Assembly (NCBI GenBank): GCA_964419935.1
Contig: CAYQQJ010000004.1
Coordinates: 62,001 to 126,000 of the forward strand
DNA length: 64,000 nucleotides
Reading direction: 5' to 3'
Source of the DNA: CAYQQJ01 sp964419935
GTDB taxonomy: Bacteria > Pseudomonadota > Gammaproteobacteria > Pseudomonadales > Cellvibrionaceae
A model generated the notes under the pieces. It was not told where the DNA came from. It saw only the letters and a list, made by a program, of their open reading frames with translations, and did not search any database. This document shows positions 33,147 to 40,858 of the stretch, piece after piece (position 1 is the stretch's first letter; each line of letters begins with the position of its first letter). A program made the translations under genes and the position numbers.

Positions 33147-33363
33147 CGTTCCTAAGACACTGCCTTTATCAAACATGCCGAACGAGTTTGTCATCAGGGA
33201 TGTTCTTTTGAAACCCTCGCGGCAGGGACGCCGCAGGACCGCTCTCTGGCATTCTGCCATCGCGGCATTAGTGCATCCATGCACGTCGAAGCTACAAGGA
33301 TGTGTTTATGCGTTTTCAAAAGAACCATCCCTGAGGACAAACGGGCCGAAGCCCAACGTCACC
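33147..33363 (+). repeat. Hairpin repeat family A, copy 2 (with internal insertion)
   Basis: The core is at 33186-33342, 157 bp instead of 108 bp, because about 50 bp are inserted between the GACGCCGC and GTGTTTATGCG parts. The arms still pair: GATGTTCTTTTGAAA on the left, against a right arm that reads GATGGTTCTTTTGAAA on the opposite strand. Left flank CTAAGACACTGCC and right flank GGCCGAAGCCCAACG match the other copies. It lies between dapE and moaC in the orientation of copy 1. Confidence 0.88.
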
Positions 33364-33401
33364 GATACCGTGTACTAAGTAAAAATAAGCGAGCCGTTGC
33401 A

Positions 33402-33884
33402 ATGACCAACAAACTGAGCCATATCGACGAGCAGGGCAAAGTCCAGATGGTTGACGTGGGCGCGAAAGCCACCACTCAACGCACCGCCAGCGCACGGGCC
33501 TATGTCACGATGCTGCCAGCTACCCTCGCCATGATCAATGAAGGCAGTCACGCCAAAGGCGATGTCTTCGCCGTTTCTCGCATAGCCGGTATTCAGGCCG
33601 CCAAAAAATGCGCGGAACTGATTCCGCTCTGTCATCCGTTGTTGCTGACCCGTATCGATGTCGAGCTGGCATTAGAACCCGACCATAATCGCGTACGAGT
33701 CGAGGCTACCTGCGGTTTGGCCGGACAAACTGGGGTTGAGATGGAAGCGCTCACCGCCGTCAGCATTGCCGCTCTGACGCTCTACGACATGTGCAAGGCG
33801 GTGGACAAGGGTATGACGATCACTGAAACCCGACTGATTGCCAAAACCGGCGGCAAGTCTGGAGACTGGTTTTATGATGCCTGA
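33402..33884 (+). CDS. moaC: Cyclic pyranopterin monophosphate synthase
   Basis: This 160-residue enzyme works with MoaA to make cyclic pyranopterin monophosphate from GTP, the first stage of molybdenum cofactor synthesis. It starts with LSHIDEQGKVQMVDVGAKAT; KKCAELIPLCHPLLLT and GVEMEALTAVSIAALTLYDM, followed by CKAVDKGM, carry the active-site His and Lys residues. Length is exact for the family. An upstream in-frame start lies in the repeat element and is rejected. It overlaps moaD by 11 bases. moaA is not in the window. Confidence 0.96.
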   Translation: MTNKLSHIDEQGKVQMVDVGAKATTQRTASARAYVTMLPATLAMINEGSHAKGDVFAVSRIAGIQAAKKCAELIPLCHPLLLTRIDVELALEPDHNRVRVEATCGLAGQTGVEMEALTAVSIAALTLYDMCKAVDKGMTITETRLIAKTGGKSGDWFYDA

Positions 33885-34146
33885 AGCCAATCCTGCACCG
33901 GTGAAGATTTTGTATTTTGCCCGGCTGGGAGAACAACTCGGCTGCTGCGAAGAATCCATGCTATTGAATGACGGCATCGCAACAGCGCGGGCATTGCGTG
34001 ACAACCTGATGAGCCGCAAGGGGCAATGGGCTGCACTGGCGGGGGCGGGTGTGCGTATGGCGGTAAATCAGGAGCTTGTTGACTTGGATTCCCCTGTTGC
34101 GCCCGGGGATGAAGTGGCGTTTCTGCCACCGGTCTCCGGCGGCTAA
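33874..34146 (+). CDS. moaD: Molybdopterin synthase sulfur carrier subunit
   Basis: This 90-residue ubiquitin-fold protein ends in the required double glycine (LPPVSGG) that is thiocarboxylated to donate sulfur in molybdopterin synthesis. VKILYFARLGEQLG is the first beta hairpin and ALAGAGVRMAVNQELVDLD the second half. The start is the first of two tandem ATGs, with GGAG nine bases upstream, inside the end of moaC. Its stop codon overlaps the stop codon of the convergent kinase gene. The large subunit moaE is separated, at 36628. Confidence 0.93.
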   Translation: MMPEANPAPVKILYFARLGEQLGCCEESMLLNDGIATARALRDNLMSRKGQWAALAGAGVRMAVNQELVDLDSPVAPGDEVAFLPPVSGG

Positions 34147-35315
34147 AGCAGAATCGACTGTTCCTCGCCATCTTTCCGGAAGTGCTTGAGCAGGACCATC
34201 CCAAACGTCGTGCCCTGTTTCTCCGAGCTTTCCAGCTCAACCTTGCCGCCATGATTTTCGGCAACGGTTTTGATCAGCGACAAACCGAGGCCCCAACTCT
34301 TGGTTTGGCCATGATGTGCCGATTGAGTCGAAAAGAACTCAAATATTCGGTGCATCCGACTGGTCGGAATCGGATTACCCAGATTATGTACGCGAATGAC
34401 AACGTGATCGGCATAGTCATCCAGGGACACGGTAATCGGTGTGTGTTGATGACCAAATTTCACCGCATTTGAAATCAAATTCTCTACCGTGCGAACAACC
34501 AGCGCTTCATCAAATATTCCGGTTACAGGGTGCTCGGGCAGCCGGGTCAGTATTTCTTTTGAATAGATATTGCGAGCTTCCATACAGACGTTACACAGGG
34601 CCTCGACAGTATCTGTTCGGTTGAACCTCATCAGCAAACCCTGTCCGGCATCCAATTTGACGGAGTCGAGCAGGTCTTCCAACATCTCTGATGCACGTCT
34701 GAGGCTCTTACCGACAGTGCGAACGGCTCGCTCTTTCTGCTCTTGCGTCGCACCCGCCAGCGATAATAGTTCAACGTAATTTGCGGCCACACCCAGTGGT
34801 GTTCGCACATCATGAATAAGTGTGCCCATCAGTTTCTGTTGAAGTGATTGCATCGATTCGGAGAACTCCTCAATCGCAGCCAGACAACCCTGTTCGGTGA
34901 TGTGACTGATAGCATCCACAACCAGCACATCGTTCATTCCCTGCTCGCGGCAAATTCTGACGAGAACGCGCCTCAGAATAAAATGCTCCTGGGCCAGCTG
35001 CTGGGTGGTGTAACCTTTCAAGGTTGCGCGCTCGCGGCCATGCATTGCACTATGGCCAAGGTTAATCTCTGCAGATGTTGCGGATGTGTCCGATATCTTC
35101 AACGACTTTAGTGCGAAGACGAGATTGTCCAGCAAAGCGACAAGATGGTCCGCGAGCTCAGCCCGTCCTTGCCTCTTCGCGCTGGGAACCTGTTCAATGA
35201 TGGCCTCAAGCCAGGCATTCAGAATGTCTCCGTAACGATGCTCAATCAGCTCTGCCGCGCGCTGTGTCGGACCATAGTTCCCGTCAGTCGGATCGCTGTC
35301 ATCATGGCTGCTCAT
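34143..35315 (-). CDS. Sensor histidine kinase with RsbRD-like N-terminal domain
   Basis: This 390-residue soluble kinase has a helical N-terminal domain (about 15-145; RAAELIEHRYGDILNAWLEA, then REQGMNDVLVVDAISHIT) resembling the RsbRD/RsbU-type N-terminal sensor. The HisKA box is KLMGTLIHDVRTPLGVAAN (His168). The ATPase domain has RTVENLISNAVKFG, VRVHNLGNPIP-like text and a late KSWGLGLSLIKTVAENHGG. No transmembrane segment or receiver is present, and no response regulator is adjacent. A GGAGG ten bases upstream supports ATG 35315 over the GTG at 35342. It converges on moaD with overlapping stop codons. Signal unknown. Confidence 0.88.
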   Translation of the reverse strand: MSSHDDSDPTDGNYGPTQRAAELIEHRYGDILNAWLEAIIEQVPSAKRQGRAELADHLVALLDNLVFALKSLKISDTSATSAEINLGHSAMHGRERATLKGYTTQQLAQEHFILRRVLVRICREQGMNDVLVVDAISHITEQGCLAAIEEFSESMQSLQQKLMGTLIHDVRTPLGVAANYVELLSLAGATQEQKERAVRTVGKSLRRASEMLEDLLDSVKLDAGQGLLMRFNRTDTVEALCNVCMEARNIYSKEILTRLPEHPVTGIFDEALVVRTVENLISNAVKFGHQHTPITVSLDDYADHVVIRVHNLGNPIPTSRMHRIFEFFSTQSAHHGQTKSWGLGLSLIKTVAENHGGKVELESSEKQGTTFGMVLLKHFRKDGEEQSILL

Positions 35316-35617
35316 TATTGGAGGCGCCTCCATTAGGCTCACGAATCAGAAGTTACTGGGCCTGGCGTGTTTACGAGTCGAAGTTTGATTCACTTGGAGA
35401 TAGAGGCCGCGTTTAGGAGTTATCTTCTGCTTGTCTCTCCGCACTCGAAGATACTGAGCAAGAGACTGACTCATAAGCTGTAAGTTCAGTCCCGGGCTGC
35501 AGGTTCGAATACATCCCACCCGAATTCCGTCCATACCGTGAATTTATCGAGGCCTGCGGTATACTCCTTGCGGCAGTCAGTATCTGTCCGATGCAAGCGC
35601 AATTTATGGAGTCAACT
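35316..35617. other. Divergent intergenic region upstream of LLM gene
   Basis: About 300 bp between divergent genes. It contains a GGTTCGAAT string (near 35510) that looks like a tRNA T-loop but lacks a matching stem, so I do not call a tRNA. No other structure was seen. Confidence 0.4.
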
Positions 35618-36631
35618 ATGCTGCAGCACATACCCTTCTCTTTACTGGAACTGGCCTCTGTACGCGAGGGCGACGGCGTTGGCGATACTCTGCAGAATAC
35701 CCTGGCCTATGCACAGCACGCGGAGGCGCTGGGCTTCAAGCGGTTTTGGCTGGCGGAACACCACAACATGGAAGGGATCGCCAGTTCTGCAACGGCGGTC
35801 TTGATTGGTTATATCGCCGCCGGCACTCAAACGCTGCGCGTCGGCTCGGGCGGCATTATGTTGCCCAACCACCCTCCGCTGGTGGTGGCTGAGCAGTTCG
35901 GGACTCTCGCCAGCCTCTACCCCAACCGGATTGATCTTGGCTTGGGCCGCGCGCCGGGAACCGACCCCATCACCAGTCGGGCCCTGCGCCGTGACGACAC
36001 TGCGGCTGATGAATTCCCTAACGAAGTCAGCGTTTTGCAACAACTGTTGGCGCCACTGTCTCCCGGCCAACGTCTGAAGGCTATTCCTGGCGCCGGCACT
36101 CAGGTGCCCATTTGGCTGCTGGGCTCCAGTCTGTTCAGTGCCCAGCTGGCTGCGGCCAATGGCTTGCCCTATGCATTTGCCGGTCATTTTGCACCCCGCC
36201 TGGCATTTCAGGCCATTGCACTCTATCAGTCACAATTCCAGCCGTCGGCCCAGCTGGATAAACCTTACGTGATGCTCGGCCTGCCATTGATCACAGCGGC
36301 GAACCAAAGCGACGCGGAATTTCTTGCGACCACCGCGCACCAGCGCATACTCGCGCTCTTGCGCGGCAATCCATTGTGGCTCAGGCCGCCGGTGCAAAGC
36401 ATGGCTGGGCTGTGGAGTCCGGCGGAAGAAGAGTCGGTAAAATCGTTTCTCGGGCTGGCAGTGGTAGGCGATGCCCAACAGGTTAAGGAACGCCTGGGTT
36501 ATTTGGTACGGGAAGTGGGCGTTAATGAGTTCATGTTCACCATTGATATGTATGATCCACAGGATCGCCGTAATGCGTTGGATATTCTGAGCAACATCAA
36601 GAACGATGATATGGAAACCCGTCGGCAATGA
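35618..36631 (+). CDS. Luciferase-like flavin-dependent monooxygenase
   Basis: This 337-residue TIM-barrel protein of the bacterial-luciferase-like (LLM) family, MsnO8/YhbW type, has FSLLELASVREG at the N-terminus, AEALGFKRFWLAEHHNMEGIA, then LRVGSGGIMLPNHPPLVVAEQFGTL and IDLGLGRAPGTDP, the usual FMN-binding blocks. It should use reduced flavin and oxygen, but the substrate is not known for this group. GGAG six bases upstream supports ATG 35618 rather than 35591 or 35606. Its stop overlaps the moaE start (ATGA), so it is translationally coupled to a molybdopterin gene although no link in function is known. Confidence 0.9.
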   Translation: MLQHIPFSLLELASVREGDGVGDTLQNTLAYAQHAEALGFKRFWLAEHHNMEGIASSATAVLIGYIAAGTQTLRVGSGGIMLPNHPPLVVAEQFGTLASLYPNRIDLGLGRAPGTDPITSRALRRDDTAADEFPNEVSVLQQLLAPLSPGQRLKAIPGAGTQVPIWLLGSSLFSAQLAAANGLPYAFAGHFAPRLAFQAIALYQSQFQPSAQLDKPYVMLGLPLITAANQSDAEFLATTAHQRILALLRGNPLWLRPPVQSMAGLWSPAEEESVKSFLGLAVVGDAQQVKERLGYLVREVGVNEFMFTIDMYDPQDRRNALDILSNIKNDDMETRRQ

Positions 36632-37065
36632 TCTCTATTCAAACACAGGATTTTAATGCGGGAACCGAATATGACAAGCTCGCGCAGGGAAAAGACACCG
36701 GTGCCGTGGTGACTTTTGTCGGGCGAGTGCGGGATTTTCTATCGGCTGAAAACAGGAAACAGTTGTTTATAGACCATTACGCCGCTATGACAGAAAGCGC
36801 ACTGCGTGAAATTATCGATCAGGCAAAAGCTCGCTGGCAAATCCACGATGTCACTATCATTCACCGTGTCGGCCACTTGAGCTGCGGCGATCAGATCGTT
36901 TTTGTCGGGGTGGCGGCCAGTCATCGCAAAGAAGCCTTTGCCGCCTGCGAGTTTACGGTAGACCTTCTCAAGGCCGAAGCACCCTTTTGGAAAAAGGAAG
37001 GAGCGCTATGGCTTGATGCAAAAACCACCGATGTTGAAGCTGCCGAACGATGGAAAGACACATGA
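36628..37065 (+). CDS. moaE: Molybdopterin synthase catalytic subunit
   Basis: This 145-residue large subunit binds MoaD and inserts two sulfurs into cyclic pyranopterin monophosphate. GAVVTFVGRVRDF, HYAAMTESALREI, HRVGHLSCGDQIVFVGVAA and SHRKEAFAACEFTVDLLK are family blocks, and the active-site Lys is in APFWKKEGALW. Length is standard. It overlaps the LLM gene by four bases at the 5' end and a small membrane protein by four at the 3' end. It is 2.5 kb from moaD. Confidence 0.95.
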   Translation: MISIQTQDFNAGTEYDKLAQGKDTGAVVTFVGRVRDFLSAENRKQLFIDHYAAMTESALREIIDQAKARWQIHDVTIIHRVGHLSCGDQIVFVGVAASHRKEAFAACEFTVDLLKAEAPFWKKEGALWLDAKTTDVEAAERWKDT

Positions 37066-37358
37066 CAACAGTTATGACGACTCTTGGCAGGCTGGGGCGG
37101 CAGATAAAGCAATTGTTGTGGCAGCACTACACCGCACCACCACGCGTGATATTCAAGCGATTTCGCGACGGCGCCATTTATTTTACTGTGGGTTTGATGA
37201 CGGTACTCATGGCCAATGCGAACATGACGCCATCGCTCACGCAGGAAATTATCGTGCTTCTGGGTTTATTGCTGGGTGGCGTCGGCTTTGTGATGGCGAT
37301 GACCGCACAACTGAGATTGCTGATAGGCCGCATTATTCTATTCTTCAAAAACGAGTAG
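37062..37358 (+). CDS. Small hypothetical membrane protein
   Basis: This 98-residue protein has a basic N-terminal part (GRLGRQIKQLLWQ, then RVIFKRFRDG) and two hydrophobic segments (about residues 38-53 and 62-90, VLLGLLLGGVGFVMAMTA). No family was recognised. Its ATG overlaps the moaE stop (ATGA), so translation is likely coupled. An ATG at 37050 is possible but lacks a better ribosome-binding site. The gene ends about 70 bp before hairpin repeat copy 3. Confidence 0.65.
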   Translation: MTTVMTTLGRLGRQIKQLLWQHYTAPPRVIFKRFRDGAIYFTVGLMTVLMANANMTPSLTQEIIVLLGLLLGGVGFVMAMTAQLRLLIGRIILFFKNE

Positions 37359-37428
37359 AAGCAAAACCTCGATGCCATCTTTGCCTTGCATGGACGCTTG
37401 AGCCCATTTCAATCGGCACGAGCTAAAT

Positions 37429-37600
37429 GTGGTATTCGGCTTCGATCCGTCTGTCATCAGGGAGTGATCTTTTGAAAACGCATAAACACATCCCTGTGGC
37501 TCCCCCGCGGCGTCCCTGCCGCGAGGGTTTCAAAAGATCACTCCCTGACGACAGACTCCTTTCGCGCACTCGGTTAAGACGTTGCCTTCGATAAGAACGT
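37429..37600 (-). repeat. Hairpin repeat family A, copy 3
   Basis: The core is at 37449-37556, exactly 108 bp, in the opposite orientation to copies 1 and 2. The arms begin GTCTGTCATCAGGGAGTG and pair with the far arm with one G-T type difference; the variable segment is TGATC against GATCA. Both arms carry the GTCTGTC/GACAGAC change relative to GTTTGTC in copy 1, a matched change. Outer flanks GTGGTATTCGGCTTCG and CGATAAGAACG match copy 4. Confidence 0.92.
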
Positions 37601-37657
37601 AACTACAATCAAACTAACCGAGTTAATATTGTAGAGAGAAGTATCAATTTAATACGG

Positions 37658-38440
37658 TCAATTTTTACTGAGGCTCTTCAGCGCATAAATATCAAACCGA
37701 GAGGATTTTCCCTGCAGCGCATAGGAAGCTGCTCGCCCTTCAATATTGGGAGCAATGCGCGGACGTTTGACCACAACCCGGTGCTCTGCGGCCTGAAGCG
37801 CGGCGTCGAGCAAATCTGACGCGTCCGCATCGTCCCCCACCAATCCGTGGAAGACCTGCATTTCTTTTTTCACACTGGCAGACTTTTTTCGTTCCGGAAA
37901 CATGGGATCGAGATAAACCACCGGCAGTTTCTCTTTGACGTTCTGCAGCCACGTAATGCTGTTGCCCGAATTCAGTTCCATACGCTTGATGATATCCAGC
38001 AATTCAGCGTCCTGTTCCTGGGCAAACTGCCGCGCCCGCTGCAGCCCGTCCTCCAGCAACGCGTACACCACAGGATTGCGCTCGAACAAGGTCACGGGGC
38101 AGCCGAGACTGGCCAGCACAAAGGCGTCGCCGCCCAAACCGGCGGTCATGTCGTAGACGTGAGGTCTTGTTCCACTGTTCAATCCAACAGCTTTGGCAAT
38201 TAACTGGCCTTTGCCGCCACCAAATTTGCGTCTGTGTGCTGCGCTACCGCCACAGAAGTCGACCACCACGTCGCCCTGCTTACTGCGATTACTGCGCAGG
38301 CGAACATCATCCGGTCCAAAAATAACTGCGTATTCATCATCGTTTGTCACGTCTGTGGCAACCGGCAAGCCGCAGCTTTCAGCACAGCGTTGCGCGGCTG
38401 GGAAACGCGCTTCCGAGAGGCAGATTATGGAAAAATTCAC
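37658..38440 (-). CDS. rsmJ: 16S rRNA (guanine1516-N2)-methyltransferase
   Basis: This 260-residue SAM-dependent enzyme methylates G1516 of 16S rRNA. The SAM site is PHVYDMTAGLGGDAFVLASLG and the catalytic-type loop is VVYLDPMFPERKKSASVKKE. VVVKRPRIAPNIEGRAASYALQGKSSRFDIY is the conserved C-terminal block of the YhiQ/RsmJ family. The start appears to be GTG 38440, since no ATG lies nearby in frame. The gene is flanked on both sides by same-orientation copies of the 170-bp hairpin repeat. Confidence 0.93.
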   Translation of the reverse strand: MNFSIICLSEARFPAAQRCAESCGLPVATDVTNDDEYAVIFGPDDVRLRSNRSKQGDVVVDFCGGSAAHRRKFGGGKGQLIAKAVGLNSGTRPHVYDMTAGLGGDAFVLASLGCPVTLFERNPVVYALLEDGLQRARQFAQEQDAELLDIIKRMELNSGNSITWLQNVKEKLPVVYLDPMFPERKKSASVKKEMQVFHGLVGDDADASDLLDAALQAAEHRVVVKRPRIAPNIEGRAASYALQGKSSRFDIYALKSLSKN

Positions 38441-38494
38441 TCAGATTCTCGTATGTTGGGAGTCAAAAACCTGGTCCATCCTATACTCGATACA

Positions 38495-38666
38495 GTGGTA
38501 GTTGGCTTCGATCCGTTCGTCATCAGGGATGGATCTTTTGAAAACGCATAAACACTTCCCTGTGGCTCCCCCGCGGCGTCCCTGCCGCGAGGGTTTCAAA
38601 ATATCCATCCCTGATAACAAACTCTCTTGGTGCACTCGATTAACTCAGTATCTCCGATAAGAACGT
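38495..38666 (-). repeat. Hairpin repeat family A, copy 4
   Basis: The core is at 38515-38622, exactly 108 bp, same orientation as copy 3. The left arm is GTTCGTCATCAGGGATGG and the right arm pairs with a few mismatches, the most of any copy; the variable segment is GGATC against TATCC. The interior, with AAAACGCATAAACAC and CCCCGCGGCGTCCCTGCCGC, is nearly identical to copy 3. Flanks GTGGTAGTTGGCTTCG and CGATAAGAACGTT match copy 3. Confidence 0.92.
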
Positions 38667-38831
38667 TACCAATAGCTCCAGTTAGGTGCGAGTCCCAAGA
38701 AATCGATTCGCACAAGGATAGCAGACAAGGGTGGTCCACACGTGAAATCCTGCGAACTCACGAATAAGTCACATGCTTGGAGGTCAACGCGTAATTTTCG
38801 GCTATGAGTACCGGCACAAGTCTCGAAAAAG
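38667..38831. other. Spacer downstream of the candidate immunity gene
   Basis: No gene, promoter or clear hairpin is visible in this 165-bp stretch between hairpin repeat copy 4 and the stop of the 38832 gene. Confidence 0.4.
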
Positions 38832-39359
38832 CTACAACATCCCACGCTCAAATTTATCAGCCACTTCCTTCAAAAAGTCCATCAGTCTACCCTGAAACAA
38901 CCAGGGGTCGGAAAGCGACAGACCTTGGAGATCATCGTCGGACAAATGACTCCGGCGGCTGGCGTTGGTGATTTTATAGCCCGGATGCTTACAACCCGCA
39001 TTCATGCTGCGTAGAACATGCAAATCCTCATCGGCAACGGTTTCTTTGTAACTGATTTTGTGAGCAGGCAATCCGCCGTCCTCTGGCGACTTGAAGAATT
39101 TCTGTTCAATAACGTTGACAAACCAACGAATTCCTTCCAGGGGCATCTCCAGTTGATCTGCAATCAGCTCTGTTTTACCCGGCATGAAAGGGCTTGTCTC
39201 GGGATAAGTATGGAAGCGTTCAGCATAGACTAACAAATGCTGGTTCTGCTTAAGAAAATAAAAGTCTTCCCCATCTTCCTCTTGGGGACTTACGAACATT
39301 TTCAATACCTGATGCTCAGACTGAGGGTTCCTAGGATTGTGCTGCTCAAATTGCTGCAT
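38832..39359 (-). CDS. Hypothetical protein, candidate immunity protein of the upstream effector-like gene
   Basis: This is a 175-residue soluble protein with no signal peptide and no family I recognise. It contains DFYFLKQNQHLLVYAERFHT, a Pro/Gly-rich middle (ETSPFMPGKTELIADQLEMP) and GIRWFVNVIEQKFFKSPEDGG, followed by an acidic C-terminal part. It starts 14 bases after the stop of the effector-like frame, with AAGGGA nine bases before its ATG, so expression is coupled. Position directly after a large toxin-like gene is the reason for the immunity suggestion; there is no sequence evidence for it. Confidence 0.6.
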   Translation of the reverse strand: MQQFEQHNPRNPQSEHQVLKMFVSPQEEDGEDFYFLKQNQHLLVYAERFHTYPETSPFMPGKTELIADQLEMPLEGIRWFVNVIEQKFFKSPEDGGLPAHKISYKETVADEDLHVLRSMNAGCKHPGYKITNASRRSHLSDDDLQGLSLSDPWLFQGRLMDFLKEVADKFERGML

Positions 39360-39373
39360 ATTACAATGATCCC

Positions 39374-40570
39374 TTACAATCGTTTGGCGGATAACCGCTT
39401 GGCGGTACCCGCACGTTCGAGCGTCCCCAATGTCTGGGGGTTTTTATCAATGGTGAGAGTTTCCATCACCCCGCACCGACCACCGCTCGGTAACAAATTC
39501 ATCGTAGTGCCGTCACCGGTATGATATTGATTAGCACCCAGTTCTTTATGAATAGCGGCGCGGGTTTTGAAGCGAGACTTATCCCTGCTGTTGGTGAAGG
39601 CGGCATTGGCATAACGAGTGATATCCTTCTCTTTCTGAATATCCATATCTGTTATCTCGAAAACCGCCATATGCTCGGCATAAACCTCATTATATTCCGG
39701 CGTCATCACCTCTTTCACATGTTCGGCGCTTAGCCCTTCAATTTCACCTTTGGACAGTTCAGCCATATTTTTATGATTGGGCACCAAAGTGAGGCTTTGC
39801 CCCGCATTGGGGGCCTGGGTATCCACGACAACCAACGTGTAGGATGCATCGGGGTTGGGCGTAAAGCCCAGTAACGGTGCGAGGGTGTCGGGATCGGTAT
39901 CGGCATTCTCCGCCTGATTGAAGGTGGTAGACCAGTATTTAACACGACCCGTCGCGTCTGAGCGACCAAGGAAGCCGTCGCCCCCGGCGTAGTTCGTCTC
40001 TATCAGCCGCACCACAAAACGATCATCCAGCTCGCCTGTCTCGGCCTGGGCGAGAATCTGCTCATCGGTGTATTTGGGCTTGTATCCGTCGGTTCGAAGC
40101 CGCATGCGGGCCGCTTGCAGCCGCTGTTCACACTCCTCTAATGACTGCGCTGGGCTGTTCTGTGGCACGTCGCTAGTCACCGGTGCCACTGTTTGCCCGC
40201 CCTGTTCGGCGTGAGGACCCAGCGAAGGCGCGCGAGTCTCATTGGGTGCCAGATCGCTTTCCTGTACTTGGCCCCCTCGGCTTGGGCTACCCTTTGTTTG
40301 CAGGGGCTGGCCCACAACAAGAAGATCACCGTCGGCCACTGCTTCGCGGAGCCGGGGTAACCCTACAGCGAGGTTTTGTTTCGATGGGGGCAACAAAGCG
40401 ACAAGTTGGCCAATTTGGCCGGAACTCAGATTGAATTCTTCAACCAGGGCGGACGCGGCTTTTGGCGGCAGTAGGTGATGTCGTTTGACACCAGCCCAAT
40501 AAATGGGCGTTTTGCGGCAGTAACCGGTATACAAGCGCTTTGGAGCGGTTTTCCACCCGCAGGTCTGCAC
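39374..40570 (-). CDS. Effector-like protein, C-terminal part of a probably frameshifted gene
   Basis: This is an open frame of 398 codons. The first 95 residues include WAGVKRHHLLPPKAASALVE and SSGQIGQLVALLPPSKQNLA, then a variable Pro/Ser/Thr-rich linker (about 100-145) and a compact C-terminal domain of about 230 residues (DDRFVVRLIETNYAGGDGFL, VKYWSTTFNQAEN, YTLVVVDTQAPNAGQSLTLV, FTNSRDKSRFKTRAAIHKEL). The linker-plus-variable-C-terminus layout resembles polymorphic toxins, but I recognise no catalytic family. The formal GTG start at 40570 has no ribosome-binding site, and the adjacent frame at 40426-40839 appears to supply the missing N-terminus, so a frameshift is likely. Confidence 0.55.
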   Translation of the reverse strand: MQTCGWKTAPKRLYTGYCRKTPIYWAGVKRHHLLPPKAASALVEEFNLSSGQIGQLVALLPPSKQNLAVGLPRLREAVADGDLLVVGQPLQTKGSPSRGGQVQESDLAPNETRAPSLGPHAEQGGQTVAPVTSDVPQNSPAQSLEECEQRLQAARMRLRTDGYKPKYTDEQILAQAETGELDDRFVVRLIETNYAGGDGFLGRSDATGRVKYWSTTFNQAENADTDPDTLAPLLGFTPNPDASYTLVVVDTQAPNAGQSLTLVPNHKNMAELSKGEIEGLSAEHVKEVMTPEYNEVYAEHMAVFEITDMDIQKEKDITRYANAAFTNSRDKSRFKTRAAIHKELGANQYHTGDGTTMNLLPSGGRCGVMETLTIDKNPQTLGTLERAGTAKRLSAKRL

Positions 40571-40839
40571 AGGCTGGCTTCATCCGGAAGCGGGTGAATG
40601 TGCAGTCGTGCTTTGGCCAGCATTTCAGCAACCAGGTCCAGCTCTGAATAGCGGGTGAGGTCAAGCTGCAAACTGTGAACATCGTCACACCGGGCATGCA
40701 ATATCTGCCGCCATTCACTGGCAGACACTTTCAGAGTGCGTGCTAAGGCATAGGCTTCATGCAAACAATACCAGAGTTTAATTTCCTGGCCGCACGACCA
40801 ATCGGAAAGAAGGTAACGTGTGCCGAAGATACTTTCCAC
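40426..40839 (-). CDS. N-terminal part of the probably frameshifted effector-like gene
   Basis: This is an open frame of 137 codons whose first 90 residues look like real protein: LLSDWSCGQEIKLWYCLHEA, YALARTLKVSASEWRQILHA and SLQLDLTRYSELDLVAEMLA. Its last 40 codons overlap the effector-like frame and look out of frame. The formal start is a GTG without a ribosome-binding site. A good site (AAAAGGA) precedes an ATG at 40858 in yet another frame that opens MAVRSYSGKYL and stops after 26 codons. Together this suggests one ancestral gene of about 490 codons, 39374-40858, with two frameshifts, or sequencing errors. Confidence 0.45.
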   Translation of the reverse strand: MESIFGTRYLLSDWSCGQEIKLWYCLHEAYALARTLKVSASEWRQILHARCDDVHSLQLDLTRYSELDLVAEMLAKARLHIHPLPDEASLCRPAGGKPLQSACIPVTAAKRPFIGLVSNDITYCRQKPRPPWLKNSI

Positions 40840-40858
40840 TGTAAGAGCGAACTGCCAT

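Noticed and set aside
35500..35530. GGTTCGAAT string resembling a tRNA T-loop
   Set aside because: No complementary five-base stem flanks it and no acceptor or anticodon arm was found nearby on either strand.
23989..38666. Possible CRISPR array from recurring repeats
   Set aside because: The copies are widely spaced, about 170 bp long and palindromic, in both orientations, with genes between them. There are no regular spacers and no cas gene.
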